Assembly: GCA_039654915.1 (NCBI GenBank)
Contig: CM077600.1
Span: forward strand, 40,594,492-40,658,491
Origin: Aquilaria yunnanensis
Lineage: Eukaryota > Streptophyta > Magnoliopsida > Malvales > Thymelaeaceae
Direction: 5' to 3'
DNA length: 64,000 nucleotides
Position 1 is the first letter of the stretch. The number at the start of each line of letters is the position of its first letter. Below the pieces are notes generated by a model. The model did no database searches, was not told the DNA's origin, and saw only the letters and a list, made by a program, of their open reading frames with translations. The position numbers and the translations under genes were made by a program. Below, piece after piece: positions 20,003-31,525 of the stretch.

Positions 20003-22993
20003 TTATAGTAGCATGTCAGACTGGCATGGTAATCTCTTGAAGAAGTTTATGGGCACCGAAGGCATCTTGCTCCTGAACCGAGGATGACGCAGCAAGTAGA
20101 GCCCTAGCAGAACTGCCACCACCTGGAATGGGGTAACATAGATAGATACGGCCCATACCAACGAGATGATGATAAAGATTGCTGTAGCCCTTGGATCCCG
20201 CCAGCTTAGTATTGCCTGAGCCCGTTCGCCTTGACTGGCTAAATCTCCAACCACTGCCTGCACCCTTCCTCCCACACTCCGCAGCCTGTCATATCTCATT
20301 CGTACCACATCTGATGGCCGGGATGTCGGGAATGAATCAAACTCTTCATCCAGTTCATCTGGATGCGCACGGTCTGCCTGTGAGAGTCTTACATCCATGT
20401 GAGGTGGGTGCCTTGGCCTGAACCGGTAGTTCCATATTCCAATGACAAACAAGTACAGGAAAATGGTCGGTAAGATCAGTTCCGGATAGCAAACCAGTAT
20501 CAGGAACAATATATGCACAAGGATGGTTGTAATCGGGTTCCTCCATTTGCAGATATCATCGAACCACTTGCATACAGCTGAGACTCCAGAGAGAAGTGAC
20601 ATTATCCTGGCAAAATTGGCTTTGCTTCTCCGAAGAGACCACATATGGTAGTCTACATCTAACATGTACTCAACAACCTCCATCCTGAGTGGTGGCTCTG
20701 CTCTTTGTAGCCTTGCTGCAACAATCTGCATTGCCTGGTGGCGCAGCATATCAACATACCTGACAGGTATTGGCTGGACGTAGTGCATTTTTGGGAGAAG
20801 TGGCCTGCCATATTTGGTCAGCATATTAACCCAAGCAGTGCAAGTAAAGCGCAATGCCAGGTGAAGTTCACCGTTTTTCTTCAACCCTGAAGGCTGCAGA
20901 ACTAGCAAAGGGTAGTAATGAGTGTATACGCGGTTAGTTTCCAATGTGGATAGCCGAATTCTGACCTTCCCAATCCTTTGATCCCTTGCATCAGCACTTC
21001 CATTAATGTGTGCGTTGTCAAATACGCCAACTGTGATTACAGTACAAGGGTCATAAACCTCCCAGGTGTACTGCTCGTTCCACCGAGGATGCAGTGTGTT
21101 GAGAAGGGTTCTAGTCCGAACCCATTTGTTCCCATACTTGGCCACACAATATGCATCAGTTGTGCCTTTCATAGGTTGCAGGTTCCTTGCACTCAAAATG
21201 CCAAGCTCAAGAATTCCAATGCTTTCCTTCTTGAGATGCTTTGATGATGGCTGTAGATCGCTACTAAAATGCGTAGACTCATCAAGAACATGGTAACCTG
21301 CCTCCAGAACTAGCCGGAGAAGTATCCTGCTCGCAAATTTCTCCTTCTTCTTCTCATGGCCCTCCTCTTCTGCCAGTGAAGGCTTAAGCAGGCTGTGCCA
21401 ACGTGGATCAGGAAGCTTGGCAATTTCAAGTCTTTGAGGCACATCCCTCACTGGGATTATCACCCTTCCTAAGATTTCATCCTTTCCTGGTCCAATCCTG
21501 TCCTCAACTGACACAATTATGAAGTCCTCAAAGGGCTCAGATGCCACAAACAAGAGATGATCATCCCAAATTGGGTTGACAGTCCTCATTTGTGGAGGCC
21601 TTGTGACTCTTGCCTGATTCCCAACGTGTACCTTCACAATTGGGTCCGGCACCCTTCCTTTGTCGGAGGGTACAAGATCTTGAGCTTCCATCACATGAAC
21701 TCGTAGATAATACAGCTTTGGTGTAAAATACACCTTTGATCTCGTGTTTGCGAGGTTCGAATGGCTCACATTGTGAGCATCAGAATGCCATGCCTCAGGA
21801 AAAGACTCATCAGCTTGAGTGCCCATCCAAACTGCCAGCATAATCTCCCCCTTGTTAATCTTATCCCCCTTCTTGTCAGCTAATCTGTACCATTGAGGAG
21901 CCAATGGACTGTCTGGTGGAACACGAACTGGGACTTCTGAAATATCAAACATAACTTTCCCAACAATATCATCCTTGGCAATATCTTTGTCTTTAACAGT
22001 TACCTCGATCAGATTAGATTGTAGCCTCTCCTTGGAGAAAGCAAAAATTTGGTGCCACACCGGGTTTTGATTCTTCTCAAAATGCTTTGTCAGGCCTTTG
22101 TAGTTCCCCACCTTCACTTCCACATAAGGGTCGAGACTGCCTGAAACATCCATAACAGGAAGATCTCTTGCCTTAACCACATTTACGTACAAGTAATGCA
22201 TCTGCTCCACCATATCATAAGTTGTGGAGGTCTTGTCCCCTCCTCTGTATCGCAGCCGCGCCGCCAAAGGCGGGCTCGTTTCGACTAATTGGTAATCTGG
22301 GTTCTTCGCGACCTGCATATGCATTACGGTAGCCGGAGCAGCACGGGCGAAATCCGCCCTGACCTCCACTGCAGGCGGGTTCTCCTTCATCGGGGGCGGC
22401 GGAGCAGCAGCCGCGGAGGCCCCGGTCCCTATGGAATGAAAAATCCTCACCGGATCTTTTTCCTTCTTGTGCTTCTTCTCATCCAGAACACTCCTCATTT
22501 CTTGCTCCAACGTGTTGGTGTCGATTTCTCTAAGCGGAGCTTCGTCGAACAACGCGGTCTCTTCAGTCCCCTTGGGCGTACACGTAGGCTCAGACCCATC
22601 GTGTAACACGAAAACTTTAAGAGCGATGTCGCCTTTGATGTGAGAGAAGAGGCCCCGTTTGTCAAGCGGGTAGCGCTGGACGACGGATTCCGACTCCGAT
22701 AGAGGGACGGAGGCGCCGGAGATCCTGACCCGGCCAAGGAAGTTGTTGTGGCCGTGGCTGCCCTGTCGGTCATTGTAGACGAACACATCGACGGTCTTGT
22801 CGGGGAGCTCTCGTGGGTCATGGAGGTTGAAGATCAGCTTCTCGTTCCAGTTGGGGTTGAGGTCTTTGACCCTGGTCTGAGTCATCCGGCGCTGGTCGTC
22901 GAAGTCTACTTCCACGAAGGGACTAGAAGAGCCCTCGCCATCTTTGGGCATGAGGTCGCCGGCGTCGAGAACTTCGACAACAAGTTTGGGCAT
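20003..22993 (-). CDS. MCTP6: Multiple C2 domain and transmembrane region protein (MCTP)
   Basis: Intronless, 996 residues from the ATG at 22993. The frame stays open for 82 further codons upstream but has no ATG there, so this Met, directly before KLVVEVLDAGDLMPKDG, decides the start. Four C2 domains: about 2-125, 266-385 (YLYVNVVKARDLPVMD), 427-545 (YLRVHVMEAQDLVPSD) and 592-710 (GILELGILSARNLQPM). The C-terminal plant PRT_C region follows, with hydrophobic segments at about 820-858 and 937-968 separated by a loop containing RMRYDRLRSVGGRVQ. Plant MCTPs are ER proteins that use their C2 domains to tether ER to plasma membrane, notably inside plasmodesmata, in a calcium- and lipid-dependent way. 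The N-terminus resembles Arabidopsis MCTP6 (At1g22610) as I remember it; the family is certain, the paralogue number is less so. The gene ends 340 bp from the convergent methylthiotransferase gene. Confidence 0.95.
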   Translation of the reverse strand: MPKLVVEVLDAGDLMPKDGEGSSSPFVEVDFDDQRRMTQTRVKDLNPNWNEKLIFNLHDPRELPDKTVDVFVYNDRQGSHGHNNFLGRVRISGASVPLSESESVVQRYPLDKRGLFSHIKGDIALKVFVLHDGSEPTCTPKGTEETALFDEAPLREIDTNTLEQEMRSVLDEKKHKKEKDPVRIFHSIGTGASAAAAPPPPMKENPPAVEVRADFARAAPATVMHMQVAKNPDYQLVETSPPLAARLRYRGGDKTSTTYDMVEQMHYLYVNVVKARDLPVMDVSGSLDPYVEVKVGNYKGLTKHFEKNQNPVWHQIFAFSKERLQSNLIEVTVKDKDIAKDDIVGKVMFDISEVPVRVPPDSPLAPQWYRLADKKGDKINKGEIMLAVWMGTQADESFPEAWHSDAHNVSHSNLANTRSKVYFTPKLYYLRVHVMEAQDLVPSDKGRVPDPIVKVHVGNQARVTRPPQMRTVNPIWDDHLLFVASEPFEDFIIVSVEDRIGPGKDEILGRVIIPVRDVPQRLEIAKLPDPRWHSLLKPSLAEEEGHEKKKEKFASRILLRLVLEAGYHVLDESTHFSSDLQPSSKHLKKESIGILELGILSARNLQPMKGTTDAYCVAKYGNKWVRTRTLLNTLHPRWNEQYTWEVYDPCTVITVGVFDNAHINGSADARDQRIGKVRIRLSTLETNRVYTHYYPLLVLQPSGLKKNGELHLALRFTCTAWVNMLTKYGRPLLPKMHYVQPIPVRYVDMLRHQAMQIVAARLQRAEPPLRMEVVEYMLDVDYHMWSLRRSKANFARIMSLLSGVSAVCKWFDDICKWRNPITTILVHILFLILVCYPELILPTIFLYLFVIGIWNYRFRPRHPPHMDVRLSQADRAHPDELDEEFDSFPTSRPSDVVRMRYDRLRSVGGRVQAVVGDLASQGERAQAILSWRDPRATAIFIIISLVWAVSIYVTPFQVVAVLLGLYLLRHPRFRSKMPSVPINFFKRLPCQSDMLL

Positions 22994-23253
22994 GGCGGAG
23001 GTTGGATCAACAAGTCGTTGGCCAGTTCTTTTGATCTGGAAGGAAGGGAATGGTAGAGAGTTGGGTTTAGGAGTTGCAGAGGAGAATAAAATGGGGAAGG
23101 ACTCAGAGTTGAGAGTGAACAGGGCAGATGACAGAGATGTTGGTTTTGGAGTTTGTACACATTGACATAATGCTGCATAATTTAAAAAGGAAAAAAAACA
23201 AAGAAATGAGGGCCTCGATTGATCAATTATTACTACCACTCATAATGTAAGGG

Positions 23254-23590
23254 CCAATTCGTTTCATCTAAAGTCAACTGATTTTTTTTAATTTTTTTAT
23301 CTTTTTTATGTGAAACCAATTTCATTTGAAAATTAATGTTATGTAGATGCAATAATCAATTTGAAAGTAAATTTTTAAGATGTTGTTAAATTTTTATGAA
23401 TTTTTCTTTTTTAAGACTTGAAACTAGAAAAATTCATAAAAAATTAGTAAGATTATAAAAATTATATTTTTAATTGATTATTGTAGCTACATAATATTGG
23501 CTTTTAATTAAAATTAGTTTCAAGTAAAAAAGATGTAAAAATAAGAAAAAGTCATTTTGTAGTCAATTGGCTAAAGTTGAAACGAATTGG
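23254..23590. mobile_element. Fold-back MITE, family A, copy 2
   Basis: Begins CCAATTCGTTTCATCTAAAG and ends CTAAAGTTGAAACGAATTGG, its complement with few changes. The interior matches copy 1 (8682-9013) in the same orientation, including ATGTTGTTAAATTTTTATGAA and GAAACTAGAAAAATTCATAA (quoted in parts). It lies about 260 bp upstream of the MCTP start codon, in the likely promoter or leader. Confidence 0.8.
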
Positions 23591-23599
23591 GTGTAAATC

Positions 23600-24590
23600 T
23601 TTCTACTCCACAAAAATTAAATTAAAACGAAGAAGATAAATTCATTGTTAAACATAGAAAATATATCTAACAACGTCCAAAGAGTGGTCTTTAAACTTTC
23701 ATAAACTTGTAGGTTACCATGAGTCAGTCGACATACAATGTTTCAATGTAAATTGATATACTTGACTTTTGATAATATTTTTCTTACAAAACAAAAATCA
23801 GTTGGGAGAGAGAAAATTTGCATTTGGTGCCAGATCGGTGGTGGAATATAAGCCCTAAGACCCATAGTATATCTTCGATATGAGGCAAATTTTTCTATTT
23901 TTTATACACAAAAACATACTTAAAATATAGATATTAGAGAGTTACTAAAAAAATTTGAAGAAAAATCTACTTACTTCTTAAAACTTAAAGAATATTAGGC
24001 TGTTATTTGACAAAAGGATCCACAACGCACTATAGAGAGTCCCCGGTCATTGACTGGGGTAAGGCAGATTCTTGTTGACACAGTTGTTTTAGTGTTTTTT
24101 TTTTTTTCGCTCCCTTTAGGTATTCAGGACAGAGAAAAATGTGTGTGGCATTGGTCTCTGTCAAATATACGGAAACAAATTAGTAAAATAAGGATTGGTT
24201 GGGTTTCAAAATAGATTAATTTGAATAAAATTTACCATTTTTAAGTAAGTTATATATATATATCCTGTAACACAAAAAGATTGATAAAAATTTGTTACTT
24301 TGTTTAAAAAAAAAAAAAAACTCCCTTTGCCTCACTTTCGTGAACATAGGTCTCTTTTTTTATACTTAAGTCTGACTTTAGTTATATATACTATTATCTA
24401 TTAGGAAAATTTTCAAAATTTTATCTTTAGAAATTACAACTTTTCATTCTCATTTGTGTATAAAATATTGTATTTATTTATCAAACCATTAAAGATAGAA
24501 AATTGTACGTTAATTAATGTAAATAATTAATGTGCAAGAAATAGAGGAAAAAAAGAACATTATTCAAGTAATTATTGTGTAAGTAAAATA
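23600..24590. other. Intergenic AT-rich DNA, no feature recognised
   Basis: Short A and T homopolymers only (for example 24305-24320). No reading frame, RNA gene or repeat end is supported. Confidence 0.4.
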
Positions 24591-24593
24591 TTA

Positions 24594-25295
24594 CTCCATC
24601 CATCCCGTTTTACTTGAAATGTTTTGTTAGGCACACTAATTAAGTCTTTTACATTTTGTTCCATTTTTTTTTCCTGATTTTGCCTTTTTCTTCCTCTGTT
24701 CCTCATCTTCTCCAAATTGTTGCCACCGAATTGCTAATAAAGCCAAGTTGTCGATCAAGCCAAATCGTCGATTTTGTATCGGTCCAACCTCCTCACCCTG
24801 ATCTCCTTATAGCCCCGATGTCCTCACCTTGCCTCGCCACCACTACTCCTTGCAACCCAACCTCCCTGCCACCTCGACCCAGGGCTTCTACATCACTTCT
24901 CAGATCCTTGACCTATGTCTTCCTCTCGCCGCTTCAACTCACAGCCTCCTCTCGCTACCTCAACCCACGCTGTCACTGGCTATACAATTGACCTTGTTGG
25001 CACCAATCATCAATTTTGCCTACACCTTCAATTGTCAATCATCCTCACTGGCAACAATTTTGCCCTTGTCGTCAATCATTTCGCTGGCACCTATTTCGCC
25101 CTCTTCATCAAATCATCAATCCTAATTCAATGGATGGGGAAGAGAGATGGAGAGGGAAATAGAAACTACCTTGGAGGAAAGAAGGGGTAAAATACAAAAA
25201 TAAGTATAAAAGACTTACTAAAAAGAGAAACGTTTCATTTTTTTCTGGAATAGCCTAAAAGAGAAAATGTTTCATCATTTTTAGGACGGAATGAG
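24594..25295. mobile_element. Stowaway-like (Tc1/mariner-type) non-autonomous element with GC-richer cargo
   Basis: The element is bounded by TA on both sides (24592-24593 and 25296-25297). The left end reads CTCCATCCATCCCGTTTTAC; the right end, reverse-complemented, reads CTCATTCCGTCCTAAAAATG, the CTCC.TCCGTCC-type end known from plant Stowaway MITEs. Inner arm words also pair (TTAAGTCTTTTACATTTT against TAGTAAGTCTTTTATACTTA). At 702 bp it is longer than usual, because about 450 bp of GC-richer, proline/serine-codon-like sequence (about 24700-25140) lies between the arms. No transposase is present. Confidence 0.65.
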
Positions 25296-25910
25296 TAATT
25301 TTTAAATGACATTTGCTCTAGTCTGTTAATGAAAAAGAAAAACAATAGTTTTGAAAATGGAGAGATTAAGTACATCTAACGGTGTGCTTTTTTCTTTAAT
25401 CTTTCAAATGTTTAAACTCGCTAGCTATTATTTCCTCAATCCCATGCAATGAATTCTTGAATTTTATTTTTCTGTTTATTAAACTCGAAATTAACTAAAT
25501 CACTTTCATTCTCCTGTGATTTCTGAGTAGTTTGGTTGAGATTTATGAAAATAAAAAGAAGTAAAGAAATCTGAGATGTTCGTTGTAAATATTATATGTT
25601 TTAAAATTTTCGAACGAACTTCTAGTTTAGCAAGTAGATCCAGTTAACTTTTTTTTTTTTTTGGCTCATTTAAAGTAACCTAGCATGGTGGACTTCATAG
25701 TTCACACAGTTTTTCTCATTTAAACTGAACTATGTTTTTCTACATAATTTTATAGTGACAAGTGACGACCAACCACACACAACGGAAGTAGCAGGCAGGC
25801 AGGGGGAGTGGAAGTGGATGTGATTTCTTTATTAATTAATGAAACGAGAGAGTAGCTAGCAAGTCCCTGTCCCACAGCAAAGGTTCTTCTTCTTCTTCTT
25901 CTGTTTTTTT

Positions 25911-25912
<2 letters not shown>

Positions 25913-25943
<31 letters not shown>
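25913..25943 (+). repeat. 31-base poly-G run
   Basis: An uninterrupted run of 31 G follows a CTT repeat (about 25884-25902) and a short T run. On the minus strand it is poly-C. Such runs can form G-quadruplexes and are prone to length error in sequencing, so the exact count is doubtful. No promoter or gene is attached. Confidence 0.85.
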
Positions 25944-25944
<1 letters not shown>

Positions 25945-25949
25945 AAGCG

Positions 25950-27200
25950 GCAGGAGCTTGATCAAGTTGGTCATTAACTCCTCACTTGATTCAATTCCAC
26001 ACCAAACTGAGTTGGTATATTAATTCAACTGATTTCCTAGTTCCACTAACGTCGTTGTTGTAATTAGCGTTATTCCGATTAAATAAATAATTCTCTTAAT
26101 TTGCAAAATATACAACGAAACTCTTCCAAGAGTGATAAATATTTTTCTTTCCTTTTATTTTGACAACATTTTATACTGTTTGAATATCAATACCGTACAC
26201 TAATGCTCATAAAAGCACACCGCTACAGTTTTTCAGAGAGCAACTATAATAGAGAAACTTGATACTTTTTTCTTTATTTTCCTGTTTTTAAGTTTTTGGT
26301 GAATTCCATTTAAATGTTTCGCAAAGTAATTATTTAGCTCTTAAATCTTTTTCCTTTTTTCTTTTTGATGTCATGTTCATAATCATATAAGAGTTAAAGG
26401 TAAAAATGACGATTTACTACTTAATTTTATTAAACCTAACACACTTACTAGCTACTTTAAATGTAGAAATTTATTATTGCTCAAATAATTTTCTGCTAAA
26501 AAGGTAGAAATCCATAATTAAAATTTAGGATAAAAAATCTGACAGAACATATGAAGTGACAGTGATCATCGCATTATTGAATCAACAACTTCATATGCTA
26601 AAAGTTAAGGCCTAAGTCATTTTGAATTTTACAAAAAAAAAAACAGAAAATGACTAATTCTTTTTTGTGTAAAATTCATATTATTTGAAGTTTAATATTT
26701 TATGTTTCCAATCATCGTTAATAAATGTCCGATAAATAATTGACTTTTAAATAAGATTTCCATGTTTGCAGTTCTAAAATTTATTTTAAAAAAAATTACA
26801 CCTTTTTGTAAAAAAACAATAAAATATTTTCCAGATATTTTAAGGTACTGTATTTCATCTAATGCATAAGTTTTGAAAAAAAATAAGGAGACATCAAAAT
26901 AAGCTAGCTCTTTTAATCACTTAAAAATAATTCACTACAAACCATCATTTATTTTTAAATAGGGTGGGACTTTGTATTGAAAAAACAGGTGCAAAACGGC
27001 ATTTAAAAGTATTAGAGACGACTTGCATATCTGCAGACAGATTAAAAGTAGTACTAATAAATAATGTTGCGTGTAATGAAGCTATTGGAGGAGGTTTTGT
27101 ACCATTTCGGATTATACAAATGTGTCGGCCAGGCAAGGGAGGGCAAATTCACAAGGGAAATCCATGATCCAGAAAACTGAAAACAGCAAGAAAAGCCAAA
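25950..27200. other. Intergenic AT-rich DNA, no gene recognised
   Basis: The only longer frame (26964-27167, +, 67 codons) has no recognisable motif. A stretch at 27215-27300 (CAGTCCTAAAATTTTCATTT, then CAGTCCTGAAATATTT) resembles the end of a long-TIR transposon, but no opposite end was found. Confidence 0.35.
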
Positions 27201-27327
27201 AGATAGCCTGGGAAATACATTTTCAGTCCTAAAATTTTCATTTTTAGCAAATCAGTCCTGAAATATTTCGGATGTTCAGATGAGTCCTAAACTGTTGAGC
27301 CTCATTTGAAGTTGAACGACCAGCCGC

Positions 27328-27840
27328 ATGGAGAACGGAAAATCAGTTGTGGCAGTGGCACCAAATGGACGTCCTCTGAGCCAAAATTGCGAGGGGCTAG
27401 CGAAGAAGAGTCCTGGGTCAAAGAAATAAGATGTGACTTTGAAAGAGAACAAGGTAAATATTGACGCGGAACGGGAGAAGCAACCGGTGATCAGGGATGA
27501 GAGAGAGGTTGATCTGGATGCCAAATCCGACGAACCACGTATGTGTGTGCCAACATCAACACGAAGGGGATTTTGGTTGATTGGCTTGTGGAGGTGGCGG
27601 ATGAGTAAAAGCTTCTTTCAGACACATTTATATATATCACAACCTCTAAATTATATTGATGGGTTTCCGTCATTGAACGCCCTTTTGAAGTTTAAAAGCT
27701 TCTTTCAAACACACTTATATATGTCACAACCTCTTAATTATATTCATGGATTTCCATCGTTGAACGCCCTTTTGAAGTTCTCGCAACCAAAATTGCTTAA
27801 CAGTTTAATTCTTTACTTCTCACTGCTAGTGGCGGGATGA
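27328..27840 (+). pseudogene. Cyclin A3-like pseudogene with an internal duplication
   Basis: From an ATG at 27328 the frame reads MENGKSVVAVAPNGRPLSQN and LAKKSPGSKK, hits a TAA at 27427-27429, then continues with EVDLDAKSDEPRMCVP, matching the IDSKSDDPQMCGPY block of plant A3 cyclins. A later frame reads KGILVDWLVEVADE, the start of the cyclin box (RGILVDWLVEVAEEYKL), followed by a stop in place of Tyr. The next block (cyclin SDTLYLT.SYIDRFLSLNAL) appears twice, as two copies of an approximately 87-bp unit (about 27607-27693 and 27694-27780), with frame changes. Only part of the cyclin box is left. No introns are evident in the readable part, so a retrocopy or transposon-captured piece is possible. 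Confidence 0.8.
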
Positions 27841-27849
27841 GAATTTTTT

Positions 27850-30078
27850 ATATGGAAAAGAATGCAGTGAGATGGTGATGAGGCCGATTAAAAATGAAGG
27901 ATTTAGAATATTATAAAAGTGAGATCCATATATAAGCCTAAATTACAATCAATACTAAAATTTAAATTGATTAAAAGTCAAATTTTAAGTTATAATACAA
28001 ACCATCTAAAGAGACTATTTCTCTAACACTCATTCTCTTGTAGAATTTTTAGTATAAACAAAACAAGCAAACAAACCAATAAAACCATCCAAATAAAAAT
28101 TATTTGAGTTAATTTCTAATAGTATACATACAAATAAATATTACTCTGAGTAACTTTTAATAATAATTTAAAGTGATAAAACTTTATTGATTTTCAAAAT
28201 AAAGTATTTCTATAGCCACTAAAGATATATGTTTTATATTTAAGTTTATATTGAGTAAGTCTTTAAAATTATTTAGAAACTTGAAAAGTAAATTTTGAAA
28301 GAGAAATATTGTTATTATCTTTTCAGGTAAAGATATTTAGTCAATTTAAAAAAAAATTAAAGGGTTTTCTCCTACTTTTCAATGTCTATTGCCTAGAAAG
28401 ATGCTAATTCTAGTTGTTTTGAATAAAATAATTTATATAAGAGTTTATCATTTCACACTAAAAACAAGTAAGAAAAAAAATATATTTTTTTTACATCATT
28501 GACACTCTTATTAGGAATTAACATAACTTATTTCAAACTTTTGAACTTAACTTAGTTTGTGAAGTTTAATGATTAAAATAAGCTGACTCATAATCCAATG
28601 GCTGACTAATTATGTCAATTGAGTAAAGTTGAAGAGTTAATATTACATTTAAGTCATAGTTTTAAGATAAGAAAAAAAGAATGAAAAATGATAAACGTAT
28701 ACTAAAGCAATTGTCGCATGTCATAACTTAATTGTGTTGGAAAATAATATTCTATATTAGAATGACAAATTGGTCTTTTATGTTCAATATCCCTTTCATT
28801 GAATCCTAAAGTAAACAAAAACCCCATAGTAACATATTTGGATTGATTTAATACCGTTGGTAGCTTATTCGGTTAAAAGAACCAAAAAGAAACAAAAATA
28901 TCGGTAACTAATTTGAACCAATTCAGAAATATAAGTGGTTTATGTGATTTCTTTTCCGGGGCCAATACTAAATTTCCCCTAATTTTGCTGTTATTGCGCT
29001 TTTCCCCGTCTAGTTTAGATAACTCCTCTTTCACCCAAGTTATTTTTTCCTTGTTTGAATTTCAACAAGTAACTGTTACGGGCTTCTTTTCTTTTTGTTT
29101 AATTCGCTGGGCTGGGGTCTTCATTTGACGGTAAAAGTTTACATAGGACAAAGTTGATGCAAGTCTTCTGAAATTGTGTTGGAATGTGGTGCAGAATTTA
29201 AGCATATATAACTGAACTGAATACATGACGACATATATAAAACCAAGGTAAGGCATATCATTATCATAACTAAACTTAAAAATGAAACCAGAAATGTACT
29301 CGTATTTGATTAGCAAACACATTTCCCTCCATATGTTGGTCTGATGGAGCAAGTGGATAGAGAGGACCAAGTAATTAAGTGGTGAAATGAAAAAGGTAGC
29401 TAGCTCCTAGCTGGCTTGGGGTTGGGGTTATTGTTGAAATTATAGGCGTCACATATACTAAAATATTTTTAACTGAAATGACTTCAGAATTGTTAGCAAG
29501 CTATTTAAATTTACTGGGCTGATCTTATACATTCAGTATTATTTTATATCCAATTACATTGCCTAGTTACATAAAATTTACCAGAAGGCTCAAGGGAAAA
29601 CATGATGCATTTAAGTAGTCATGAGTATGAAATAGGCTAGCAAGTGCGAGCGCCAAAAGAAAAAAGAGAGATCACAGAGAGGGTAGCAACAAACTACTAG
29701 AACGGTACAGTACTATAAGCTGGAAAGCAGGTTTCCTAATTTCACATCTGTTTGCAAGCTCACCTCTGTACAATATTGGCTTTGTATTTCCAACAGTTTT
29801 CCTTTATCCTCACTTTGTTCTTTCTAATTCTTACAAAACTGGGCGAAAACGATGGATCCAAAACCATGTGTGGCAAGTGTACTATGACCAAAACCTCAAG
29901 GGGTTTGAGTATTGCACTCCTTTATACATTATGCTTTTATAATATGTCATGCTTCTATTTTCGTTTTCCTAATTACTATGAATTTCTTTCTTGAGGTGTT
30001 ACATTTTATAATATAATCATATTCTTGAAAAACTACATGCCATCATGCATTATCAATTTGTAGTCATTCTCTTTTTCA
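27850..30078. other. Intergenic AT-rich DNA, no gene recognised
   Basis: I see no supported gene, RNA or element end here. Frames at 28913-29128 and 29752-29994 (+) have no family motifs and low-complexity composition. Confidence 0.35.
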
Positions 30079-30086
30079 CTCTATGC

Positions 30087-30748
30087 TAGGGGTGAAGAAG
30101 GACCAAACTTTAATTTTTTAGATAACTCGAGCTTGAGTTCGGGTTGAGACATTTAGATCTAGACCCATTTGAGATCTAGCTTGAATTTTTTTAGAGCCAA
30201 ACTTGAGCCTATCATTATCTGGCTCTATACATAAATGGGGCTACAACTATTTTATAATTTCTCTGAAACTCAATCATCTTCCTCAGACCCTTGGCCTCCA
30301 CCCTTTACAACCTTCTAATCTTCTCTTCTGCTTCCCGTCTTCTCTTCCTCAAAATTGCCCTCTAAATCACGATCATTTGAACCTCCATGCTATTCCAAAT
30401 CTCAATTGTCCAAACCTCCACATTGTTCCAAATCACGATCCGAAGCTCCACACTATTCGTTTATTTGTCTTGAGAAAGAAGATTGTTCATTAGTGAAGTT
30501 TACGAAATCAGGGTAGAGCAACAAAAGATTAGAAAGTTTAGAATAAGATCTATCATTTTTCCTTCAGAAAATTACAAATTCAGTTTCCATCTTTCAATTA
30601 AATTATAATTCTGAAATAAAAAATTTATATATGTCATTCAAACCTAAAGAGCTTTTGGCTGAGCTCACCTAAAAAATTGGGTTTGAGTAATTTGAGCTCG
30701 AATTTGGATAACCACTAACAACCAAGCCCCGGCCAATTTTCAACCATA
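30087..30748. mobile_element. hAT-type non-autonomous transposon with perfect 8-bp target duplication
   Basis: CTCTATGC flanks the element on both sides (30079-30086 and 30749-30756). The left end is TAGGGGTGAAGAAGG; the right end, reverse-complemented, is TATGGTTGAAAATTGG. Subterminal GAGCTTGAGTTCGGGTT and GGTTTGAGTAATTTGAGCTC words are also typical of plant hAT elements. The 662-bp interior has a GC-richer, leucine/proline-codon-like stretch (30270-30480) and no transposase. Confidence 0.8.
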
Positions 30749-30759
30749 CTCTATGCCAT

Positions 30760-31525
30760 GACAATTGAAATGGCAGGGAAATTGCTTTTCTTTTCCTATC
30801 TGATTAATGATATAAGGGGAAAAAAAAGCGGGGAAAATGGGTTCAAGGGAATCCAGAAAAAGGATTTGGGAAATGGAAGGCATGTGCGCTGGTTTCTCTG
30901 CTTTTGTCTCCATGTATTTTGTTTTCGTACCGTACCCATATCCACATGTCTGTGTATATTTGCAGATGCCACTTTCTTCTTCGCATCTCGCACTAGCCTT
31001 AGCCCCCACCCCTTTTTTTTAAATTTTTTTGGCCTTTTCTTGCACTATTAACCATATTCTGGTATCCAATCCGACCCAAAATTCAAAGTCAGATGGTGAC
31101 TTCATCAACACAAGGAAGATACTGGAATAATCTCTCCCCTTCTTCGGTGGGCAACATTTATCTGCTTGCTTATTTCATCTTTTTTCTTTCTTTGGCTACA
31201 TTTATCTGCTTGCTTATTTCATCTTTTTCTTTCTTTCTTTCTTTCTTTTTTTTTTTATGGATCTGCTTGCTTTTGTGGACTTTTTGGTTAGTGAACAAGG
31301 AAATGGTAATAGCGATAAGGAAAATGGTGGTCCCTTTTGATCAAAAGATGCGTAAAGGAAGAAAAAGGGCAGTGAAAAAAGTCCAGAACTTGCATGGGAG
31401 CGCCAACATGCTGACTATTCCAGCGTTCCTCTAAAACTAATTAAAACAAAGTTCCGTTGGTTTGTTAGCATTCCCTTAGGTTAGGCTCCGCTCCTCCATT
31501 TTGAATTTGGGTCGCCAAGCTCCCA
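30760..31525. other. Intergenic stretch between the hAT-type element and the Gypsy element
   Basis: Contains a short direct repeat (ATCTGCTTGCTTATTTCATC at about 31158 and 31205) and a CTTT microsatellite (31229-31250). Several short frames exist on both strands but none has a recognisable motif. Confidence 0.4.

Noticed and set aside
22993..23239. 82-codon N-terminal extension of the MCTP frame
   Set aside because: The extension contains no ATG and the family N-terminus starts at the Met at 22993; it is treated as leader sequence.
24656..25190. Three overlapping plus-strand frames of 91-111 codons
   Set aside because: Different frames of the same cargo within a Stowaway-like element; no family motif in any of them.
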